Of a stretch of 5,098 bases of DNA, positions 1 to 5,098 are shown in pieces (position 1 is the stretch's first letter; each line of letters opens with the position of its first letter). A program made the position numbers and the translations under genes. Origin of the DNA: Candidatus Aminicenantota bacterium (GTDB taxonomy: Bacteria > Acidobacteriota > Aminicenantia > UBA2199); the NCBI GenBank assembly GCA_030639705.1, contig DAOWKX010000019.1, positions 1 to 5,098 of the forward strand. The letters run 5' to 3'. The notes beneath the pieces were generated by a model that saw only the letters and a program-made list of their open reading frames with translations, did no database searches and was not told the origin of the DNA.

Positions 1-1712
1 CCACCTTTTCCACCGGAGTGAATCCCGGTAAACATAACATATTCGATTTCCTAACCACTGACAGAAATACCTACATGCCCAAACTGGCGAGTTCAGATAT
101 ACTACCGCCCAAGCGGGTTTTGAAAATTGGCAAGTTCACCATTCCCGTATCAAAGCCCAAGATAGAATGGAAACGGAAAAGTAGAAGTTTCTGGAAAACC
201 GTTAGCAGTCGAGGAATATACACATCAGTTCTAAGGGTGCCTTTTACTTTTCCGGCTGAAAAATTTTATGGATGTATGCTCTCCGGGCTCAGTACTCCTG
301 ATCTACGGGGATCACAGGGAAGTTTCAGTTTTTTTTCAGATGGAGAGAGCAAGGATTTTGATATATCTGAGGGGATATTTGAAAAATTAAAGCCGGTCGA
401 TGAGAACCTGTATCGTGGAACAATCAAGGGGCCGGCGAATCCATTTATTCAGGGGAATCCTCCTCTGAAACTGGAATTTAAACTCCGTTTGAATAAAGAT
501 AATAATTCGGCGGTGATCGAAATTGGAAAGGAAACGGTTCAGATTGAAAAAAAGAGAATGTCAGAGTGGATGCTGCTGGAGTTCAGGGCGGGATTCATCA
601 AAATTTCCGGGATTGCCCAATGGGTTTTAGAGGATATGGATCCGATTAAATTATATCTCTCTCCAATAAATATTGATCCGGAGAAGCCGTCCATGCCGGT
701 ATCTCATCCCAAGATTTTTTCGGTTTATCTATCGAAATTATTAGGTGCGTTTGCCACCCTGGGACAGGCAGAAGATACCTGGGCAGTCAATGAACTGGTA
801 TTATCTGAAGAGGCGTTCCTACAGCAGGTATACAATACACAGCAGGAGAGAGAAAAGATTTTTTTTAATACCCTTAAAAAAACCAAGCAGGGATTGTTAG
901 TGCAGGTTTTTGAATCTACCGACCGAATACAACATATGTTCTGGAGGTATCTGAAAGATTCGGGTTCTCCGGCGGATAAGCCCTCAAAGGATACCCATAT
1001 CATCAATGCCATATATGAATCCTACCAAGCAATGGATGATTTCCTGGAGAAATTGTTAAACCGGTTAAATAAAAATGATTTACTAATGATTGTTTCAGAC
1101 CATGGTTTTAATGCCTTTAACCGAGGATTTCATCTGAATTCCTGGCTTCATAAAGAGGGCTATCTGGTGTTGAAAGAAGGAAAAAAGCAAAGTGGAAAAT
1201 GGTATGCAGATGTTGACTGGTCCAGATCAAAAGCATATGGCCAGGGGCTCAATGGCCTGTTTCTGAATATGAAGGGAAGGGAAAAATATGGGATCGTTAA
1301 TAACGGGGAGCAGGCAGAACAGTTAAAGAATGAAATCAAGGCAAAGCTTTTAAAGGTTGTTGATGACAGAACCAATACCCGGGTTTTTAAATCCGTGTAT
1401 AAACGAGAAGAAATTTATAAAGGACCTTATGTTGACAATGCACCGGATATCGTGGTGGGATACAATGTGGGGCACCGGGTTTCTTGGGAGTCGACGGTCA
1501 ATTATGTGGGGAATGAATGCTTCAGCGATAATCTGAAAATGTGGAGTGGAGATCATGCCTTTACCCGGAAGCAGGTACCGGGGATTTTTTTCAGCAATAA
1601 AAGAATCAGTGAAAATGATCCATCTCTGATTGATATTTCCCCAACTGTTCTTTCTGTTTTTGGAATCAAACCCCAGCCTTTTATTGAAGGCAAGAATCTC
1701 GGGATTCAATAA
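1..1712 (+). CDS. AlkP-superfamily phosphohydrolase/phosphodiesterase, 5'-truncated by window edge
   Basis: This gene encodes a metal-dependent phosphohydrolase of the type I phosphodiesterase/nucleotide pyrophosphatase class (COG3379/PF01663-like). The GTG at 18 is not the start. The frame is open to the left edge (first full codon at 3), and the residues TFSTGVNPGKHNIFDF align with SSFITGSDPGTFGIFDW inside the downstream paralog. About 55-80 N-terminal residues are therefore missing, including the first metal Asp and the nucleophile. The visible metal-binding motifs are TDRIQH (Asp codon 921, His codon 933), SDHG (1098-1103) and SGDH (His codon 1554). The C-terminal DISPTVLSVFGI is typical of the superfamily. 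A long insert (roughly 230-880) between the N-terminal and C-terminal catalytic parts is shared with the paralog. Whether it has an export signal cannot be seen. The natural substrate is unknown. The family assignment is secure; the exact activity is not. Confidence 0.93.
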   Translation, partial: TFSTGVNPGKHNIFDFLTTDRNTYMPKLASSDILPPKRVLKIGKFTIPVSKPKIEWKRKSRSFWKTVSSRGIYTSVLRVPFTFPAEKFYGCMLSGLSTPDLRGSQGSFSFFSDGESKDFDISEGIFEKLKPVDENLYRGTIKGPANPFIQGNPPLKLEFKLRLNKDNNSAVIEIGKETVQIEKKRMSEWMLLEFRAGFIKISGIAQWVLEDMDPIKLYLSPINIDPEKPSMPVSHPKIFSVYLSKLLGAFATLGQAEDTWAVNELVLSEEAFLQQVYNTQQEREKIFFNTLKKTKQGLLVQVFESTDRIQHMFWRYLKDSGSPADKPSKDTHIINAIYESYQAMDDFLEKLLNRLNKNDLLMIVSDHGFNAFNRGFHLNSWLHKEGYLVLKEGKKQSGKWYADVDWSRSKAYGQGLNGLFLNMKGREKYGIVNNGEQAEQLKNEIKAKLLKVVDDRTNTRVFKSVYKREEIYKGPYVDNAPDIVVGYNVGHRVSWESTVNYVGNECFSDNLKMWSGDHAFTRKQVPGIFFSNKRISENDPSLIDISPTVLSVFGIKPQPFIEGKNLGIQ

Positions 1713-1746
1713 TGGAAAATTATTATCATTTTAAGAAAATAAACTT

Positions 1747-1752
1747 AAAGGT
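1747..1752 (+). promoter_or_regulatory. Ribosome binding site that decides the start of the second phosphohydrolase
   Basis: AAAGGT lies 6 bases upstream of the ATG at 1759. It overlaps or directly abuts the alternative GTG at 1753, which is therefore too close to be used. This favours ATG 1759, so the protein begins MKRREFIK, a standard twin-arginine leader start. Confidence 0.7.
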
Positions 1753-1758
1753 GTGCAG

Positions 1759-3729
1759 ATGAAAAGAAGAGAATTTATTAAGGATACAGGTTTGGTGATG
1801 GCAGCCACACCGTTTATGAATTTTGCCTCAACGGGAACCGGATATAAGAAGATGATTGTGCTGGGAATTGATGGCCTGGATCCCAGGATAACCTATCAGT
1901 TAATGAAACAGGGCCAATTGCCAAATATGAAAAGATTGGCCCAGAGGGGAACCTTCACCATGATGAGAACCACCATTCCTCCCCACAGTCCGGTTGCCTG
2001 GAGCAGTTTTATCACCGGATCTGATCCCGGGACTTTTGGTATTTTTGACTGGGTGCATCGGGATCCCAAAACCTATTTTCCTTTTCCCTCCTGGGCAGAA
2101 ACCTTTCCTTCGGAATGGATTGTTAAACTGGGTAAATACAGAATTCCCCTGAAGTCCGGTAAGGTGGTTCTTAAGAGAGAGGGGAAAGCTTTTTGGGATT
2201 ATCTTGAGAACAGGGATATTGATGCGACCATCTTTAAGGTTCCCTGTAATTATCCACCGTCTGAAAGCAAACAGCGCACCATTTCCGGTATGGGAACACC
2301 GGATATTTTAGGAACCTACGGGATTTATACCCTGTTTTCATCTGATGAAGAAGAATCGGAAAAGGACATTTCTCCCAACAATCTGTATTATGCTTATATC
2401 AATGATGACAATGTTATGGAAAATGGAATTATCGAAGGTCCCAAAAATGATCTGGTGGAAGATGGGGAAAAAGTAGAAATTCCCTTTCGGGTATATTTGG
2501 ATAATCAGCATAAAACCGCCAGAATTGATATACAGGGAAAAGAAATTTTAATCGGGGAAAAGGAGTATTCCGATTGGGTGGAAATTGAATTTCCCCTGAT
2601 CAAAAATGTGAGCAGTGTCACAGGAATGGTTAAATTTTATTTAATGGAAATGGGCGAGACATTCAGGTTGTATGTTACTCCGGTTCAGATCAGCCCCCGG
2701 AATCCGGCTTTAACCATCAGTACACCTTCATCCTACAGCAAAGAACTTGTTCAGAATTGTGGTCTTTTTCATACCATTAACCTGCCGGCAGATACCAAGG
2801 CTTTAAGTCAGGGAACTTTTTCGATGGAAAATTTTATTGTCCAGTCTTCATCGATTTTCAATGAAAGCAAGAAAATATTTCGATATGAGTTCGACAGATT
2901 TCTTCAGAAAAAGAGCGGTTTCCTTTTCTTCTATTTTTCAGCAGTTGATCAGGGCCAGCACATGTTCTGGGCTTTAAATGACAAAGATCACCCCTATTAT
3001 AAACCTGACCAACACAAAAAATACGGATACATTCACCACGAACTTTATAGAATGCATGACAAGATTGTGGGTGAGGTATTGAAAAGATGCCCCCGGGATG
3101 TTTCCATCATGGTCATTTCCGATCATGGTTTCAATCCGTTTCGGCGCAATGTGAATATCAATAACTGGCTTTATAATGAAGGATATCAAAAGCTGGTGGT
3201 TGATGACATTTCTGAGGAAGTGGATCTGTTGGGATATGCGGATTGGAACAATACCAGGGCCTATTTTATGGGACTGAATGGTCTTTATTTGAATCAAAAG
3301 GGAAGAGAGGGCCAGGGGATTGTGACTCGGGCGGAGAGAAGAAAGCTGCTCGAAGAGTTAAAAGCAAAACTGGAAATGATCAGTGATCCAAAATCCGGAG
3401 AAAAAGTAATCGCTCAGGCCTATATCACTGAGGATCATTTTTCCAAAGATTTTCTGGACCGGGCACCGGATATCATTGTGGGATTCAATAGAGGATATCG
3501 TTGCGGTGATGGAGCGGCTCTGGGAGGATTTTCAGAGGAGATGCTTTCCGACCGGATGGACTGGTGGTCCGGGGATCATCTGGTCGATCCTTCTCTGGTC
3601 CCAGCCAGTTTTATTTCCAGTTTTAAGATTAACAATAAGCTTCCCCATATTAAGGATCTTGCACCCACGATACTGAAATATTTTGGTATAGAAAAGGTCC
3701 CCACTGTCAAGGGAAAATCTTTAATCTAG
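1759..3729 (+). CDS. Tat-exported AlkP-superfamily phosphohydrolase/phosphodiesterase (COG3379-like), complete
   Basis: This is a 656-residue metal-dependent phosphohydrolase, complete in the window. The ATG at 1759 is preferred over the in-frame GTG at 1753 because of ribosome-site spacing. Residues 1-24 form a twin-arginine leader: KRREFIK at 2-8, then a mildly hydrophobic stretch to about residue 23. This implies export of the folded, metal-loaded enzyme. Catalytic elements appear in the expected order: GIDG with metal ligand Asp38; PPHSPVAW with Ser77 at the nucleophile position (Thr in many relatives); VDQGQH with Asp397 and His401; SDHG with Asp455 and His456; SGDH with His607; and a C-terminal DLAPTILKYFGI. 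Between residues about 90 and 390 lies an insert containing GMGTPD and a beta-rich section. That insert is colinear with the upstream paralog. The gene follows the paralog by 46 bases and leads into the small RHH-like gene. The substrate could be a nucleotide, phospholipid headgroup, phosphonate or glycan phosphate; the sequence does not decide. Confidence 0.93.
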   Translation: MKRREFIKDTGLVMAATPFMNFASTGTGYKKMIVLGIDGLDPRITYQLMKQGQLPNMKRLAQRGTFTMMRTTIPPHSPVAWSSFITGSDPGTFGIFDWVHRDPKTYFPFPSWAETFPSEWIVKLGKYRIPLKSGKVVLKREGKAFWDYLENRDIDATIFKVPCNYPPSESKQRTISGMGTPDILGTYGIYTLFSSDEEESEKDISPNNLYYAYINDDNVMENGIIEGPKNDLVEDGEKVEIPFRVYLDNQHKTARIDIQGKEILIGEKEYSDWVEIEFPLIKNVSSVTGMVKFYLMEMGETFRLYVTPVQISPRNPALTISTPSSYSKELVQNCGLFHTINLPADTKALSQGTFSMENFIVQSSSIFNESKKIFRYEFDRFLQKKSGFLFFYFSAVDQGQHMFWALNDKDHPYYKPDQHKKYGYIHHELYRMHDKIVGEVLKRCPRDVSIMVISDHGFNPFRRNVNINNWLYNEGYQKLVVDDISEEVDLLGYADWNNTRAYFMGLNGLYLNQKGREGQGIVTRAERRKLLEELKAKLEMISDPKSGEKVIAQAYITEDHFSKDFLDRAPDIIVGFNRGYRCGDGAALGGFSEEMLSDRMDWWSGDHLVDPSLVPASFISSFKINNKLPHIKDLAPTILKYFGIEKVPTVKGKSLI

Positions 3730-3733
3730 GAGG
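3728..3733 (+). promoter_or_regulatory. Strong Shine-Dalgarno overlapping the upstream stop codon
   Basis: AGGAGG lies 5 bases before the ATG at 3739. Its first two bases are the last two of the TAG stop (3727-3729) of the phosphohydrolase. It is the strongest ribosome site in the window. It suggests that the small protein is made in good amount from the shared transcript. Confidence 0.8.
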
Positions 3734-3738
3734 AAACA

Positions 3739-3927
3739 ATGGCAAAAAAAGTAAAACTTAGCAAAGAAAGCTCTCAAAAAGTCGATGAAATTTTAGCTTT
3801 TCATGGATACTCATCAGTGGAAGAGTTGGTTGAAAATTTGATTGGTAAGGAATATGATAAAATAAAATCCGATGATAATAAAGAAGAACAGGCAGATAAG
3901 TTAAGTGGCCTGGGCTATATATCATAA
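3739..3927 (+). CDS. Small ribbon-helix-helix-like protein with C-terminal LGYI-type tail
   Basis: This is a 62-residue protein with an excellent ribosome site. Residues 4-8 (KVKLS) look like a beta strand. Residues 9-22 and 26-42 look like two helices separated by the turn HGYSS. This strand-helix-helix pattern fits the CopG/Arc-type RHH fold, which dimerises and often binds DNA. The GYSSVEELVE stretch is a pattern I recall from many small RHH-like proteins. Residues 43-53 are an acidic, lysine-rich linker. The protein ends in KLSGLGYIS, resembling a short L..LGY(I/V/L) tail that I recall at the C-termini of many sulfatase-family and small proteins (recollection, not searched). It sits 9 bases after the exported phosphohydrolase and directly abuts the membrane gene. 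A DNA-binding regulator of this operon or an adaptor protein are both possible. The gene is surely real; its function is inferred. Confidence 0.8.
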   Translation: MAKKVKLSKESSQKVDEILAFHGYSSVEELVENLIGKEYDKIKSDDNKEEQADKLSGLGYIS

Positions 3928-4776
3928 ATGATTCAGACGATTAACTATTTTATCACCGGGATTTTTGATATCCTGCTGTATCCTTTTGGATTTTTAGGTG
4001 ATTTTTGGGAATTGTTATTTTTGAGCATTGTGGTTTCATTGATAGTGTTGCTTATTTTCAAGTGGGTGTCATCACCTAAAAAAATCAAGGATACTAAAAA
4101 CAAAATAAAATCAAACATTCTGGCCATAAGGCTCTATAAAGATTTCTGGAAAGTCATCACCGCTTCTTTTTTTAAAAGCCTCTTCTACACCTTTAAATAT
4201 TTTTTACTGAATTTCGGACCTGTTTTGATTCTTCTTCCCTTCCTGCTTCCATTTTTTGTTCAGATGGACATCCGTTATGGGATGAGAGCTTATGAAAATG
4301 ATGAGGTTTTTGTTGTCAAAGCCAAGTTTAATTCCAATGTTTATGACTTGGATATAAAAATGTTAGACAATGACAATTTCAAACCGGTATTGAACCCGGT
4401 GTTCATTAATGCCTATGAGGATGAAGAACACACCCGACTCATTCAGGAAGTGAACTGGAAATTGAAAACAATAAAGAACGGCATCACCGATATTCAGCTA
4501 AAAGTAAATGACCGGATCCTAAGCAAAAACCTGGTGATTGGAAAATATCATGGGGCACTTTCAAATAAAAAATTAAGAAAATCGTCAATTGGACATTTCA
4601 TTTATCCGGTAGAAAATTTACTCGCTGAATCAGACCAGGTGGAAGCCGTGATGATTCAATATCCGGCCAAAAGTATTTCCTTTTTAGGCATTCGAACCCA
4701 CTGGCTGGTGTATCATCTCATTCTGGTCGTGATCATTGTCCTGGCTTTACGAAAACGCTTCGGGGTTGAATTTTAA
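3928..4776 (+). CDS. Three-helix integral membrane protein with large extracytoplasmic domain, possibly Oxa1/EMC3-like in architecture
   Basis: This is a 282-residue membrane protein with no function I can name. Residues 6-25 form an apolar, probably interfacial segment. TM1 is about 28-46. Residues 47-90 are a very basic, helical hairpin-like stretch (KKIKDTKNKIK at 51-61) and therefore cytoplasmic. TM2 is about 93-112. Residues 113-256 are a soluble, beta-rich domain. TM3 is about 257-275, followed by a basic tail (RKRF). By the positive-inside rule the N-terminus is outside and the large domain is extracytoplasmic, on the same side as the Tat-exported hydrolase. The order of N-out helix, basic cytoplasmic hairpin and helix recalls Oxa1/EMC3/DUF106 proteins, but this is a resemblance of layout only. 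The ATG follows the preceding TAA with no gap and lacks a good ribosome site, so translation is probably coupled to the RHH-like gene. The membrane call is firm; the insertase-like link is speculative. Confidence 0.85.
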   Translation: MIQTINYFITGIFDILLYPFGFLGDFWELLFLSIVVSLIVLLIFKWVSSPKKIKDTKNKIKSNILAIRLYKDFWKVITASFFKSLFYTFKYFLLNFGPVLILLPFLLPFFVQMDIRYGMRAYENDEVFVVKAKFNSNVYDLDIKMLDNDNFKPVLNPVFINAYEDEEHTRLIQEVNWKLKTIKNGITDIQLKVNDRILSKNLVIGKYHGALSNKKLRKSSIGHFIYPVENLLAESDQVEAVMIQYPAKSISFLGIRTHWLVYHLILVVIIVLALRKRFGVEF

Positions 4777-4797
4777 AAAAAAGTTAGCCTACTAACC
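4775..4797 (-). terminator. Weak intrinsic-terminator-like hairpin for the - strand gene
   Basis: On the - strand, GTTAG (4796-4792) pairs with CTAAC (4787-4783) across a 4-base loop. A G-U pair can extend the stem at 4797/4782, and eight T residues (4782-4775) follow. The stem is short and AT-rich, so termination would be modest. It lies about 30 bases beyond the stop of the - strand gene, where a terminator is expected. The + strand operon would read the same hairpin without a downstream T run. Confidence 0.4.
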
Positions 4798-4828
4798 AAT
4801 AAAGAAGCTAAAATTTATGTTGACAATT

Positions 4829-5098
4829 TTATTTATCTTTTTCTTGTAAGACGAAGGCGATAGCCTCCTTCACCGTTCCCTCAAATGCCATAAAAGTGAT
4901 TTCTTGTCCCTCCAGAGAGCCCTTCATTTTATTTCCTACCATACCCGCCACAAAAACCGTAGCTTTTTTCTCTGCTAAGAAATCCGCACATCTGATGCCG
5001 GCCCTGCGGGCATGTTTCCAGAAAGGACTTTCGTGCAATTCCAGTAGCTGTCCTTTCTCATCAAAGAACTGCAGATATTGGCCGCGTGCTCCTTTGTA
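4829..5098 (-). CDS. NifX/NifB-type dinitrogenase iron-molybdenum cofactor domain protein, 5'-truncated by window edge
   Basis: This is the C-terminal 89 residues of a protein whose start lies beyond 5098. An in-frame TTG at 5038 is not the start, because the frame stays open to the edge and reads on as YKGARGQYLQFFDEKGQLLE, which matches the usual body of the family. The pattern is a strand with FFDEKG, a helix containing RRAGIRCADFLAEKK, a strand with VFVAGMVGNK, then a short strand and FEGTVKEAI. This fits the NifX/NifB C-terminal/VnfY fold (PF02579), which binds iron-sulfur or iron-molybdenum clusters in metal-cofactor handling. Stand-alone members are common in anaerobes that do not fix nitrogen, so nitrogen fixation should not be assumed. 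The gene converges on the phosphohydrolase operon and is probably unrelated to it. About 25-40 residues are likely missing. Confidence 0.72.
   Translation of the reverse strand, partial: YKGARGQYLQFFDEKGQLLELHESPFWKHARRAGIRCADFLAEKKATVFVAGMVGNKMKGSLEGQEITFMAFEGTVKEAIAFVLQEKDK

Noticed and set aside
18..20. GTG as the true start of the first phosphohydrolase
   Set aside because: The frame is open upstream to the window edge, and the upstream residues align with the interior of the paralog, so this is an internal Val codon.
329..336. A run of eight T residues as a possible frameshift or slippage site in the first phosphohydrolase
   Set aside because: The frame is intact on both sides and the protein aligns continuously with its paralog, so nothing indicates slippage.
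1350..1709. A 119-codon - strand open frame opposite the first phosphohydrolase
   Set aside because: It covers the conserved catalytic end of the + strand gene and shows no recognisable domain, so it is a shadow frame.
3476..3676. A 66-codon + strand open frame inside the second phosphohydrolase
   Set aside because: It lies wholly within a well-supported gene in another frame, has no ribosome site, and has a composition typical of a shadow frame.
4784..4811. TTAGC...GCTAA inverted repeat as a + strand terminator of the operon
   Set aside because: The stem is 5 bases with an 18-base loop and only a poor T run follows, so it is too weak to call.
4820..4848. A TTGACA box at 4820-4825 suggesting a + strand promoter
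   Set aside because: No credible -10 box lies at the right distance, and transcription would run antisense into the convergent gene. It is most likely chance in AT-rich spacer DNA.
5036..5038. TTG as the start of the - strand gene, giving a 69-residue protein
   Set aside because: The reading frame continues to 5098 with family-like sequence, so the gene is cut by the window edge rather than starting here.

Overview
The window is bacterial, AT-leaning and gene-dense. It holds four co-directional genes on the + strand (positions 1-4776), followed by the 3' part of a convergent gene on the - strand (4829-5098). No stretch longer than about 55 bases lacks a gene. There is no rRNA, tRNA, CRISPR array or insertion sequence. 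The lineage cannot be fixed from the sequence. A Tat-type leader, strong AGGAGG-like ribosome sites and a NifX/NifB-type FeMo-cofactor domain protein fit an anaerobic or environmental Gram-negative-like lineage. An FCB-group, Calditrichota/KSB1-like or deltaproteobacterial source is a guess, not a result.

The + strand block begins inside a gene for an AlkP-superfamily phosphohydrolase/phosphodiesterase (COG3379/PF01663 type). Its N-terminus, including the first metal ligand and the nucleophile, lies to the left of the window. A complete tandem paralog follows at 1759-3729. It carries a twin-arginine leader and every expected catalytic and metal-binding residue. Next comes a 62-residue protein (3739-3927) that looks like a ribbon-helix-helix (RHH) domain with an acidic linker and a C-terminal LGYI-type tail. 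A 282-residue membrane protein (3928-4776) follows with no intervening base. Its predicted topology is N-out, one helix, a basic cytoplasmic hairpin, a second helix, a large extracytoplasmic beta-rich domain and a final helix.

The tight spacing is 46 bases between the first two genes, 9 before the small gene and 0 before the membrane gene. This points to one transcript and one process. The likely setting is the cell envelope: at least one hydrolase is exported folded through Tat, and the membrane protein has a large domain on the same side. The RHH-like protein may be a regulator or a small adaptor. The substrate is unknown. I consider this four-gene set the most interesting content, as a candidate uncharacterised envelope phosphohydrolase module.

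The - strand gene at the right end is unrelated in orientation. It is separated by a 52-base convergent spacer containing a weak terminator-like hairpin that would serve the - strand gene.
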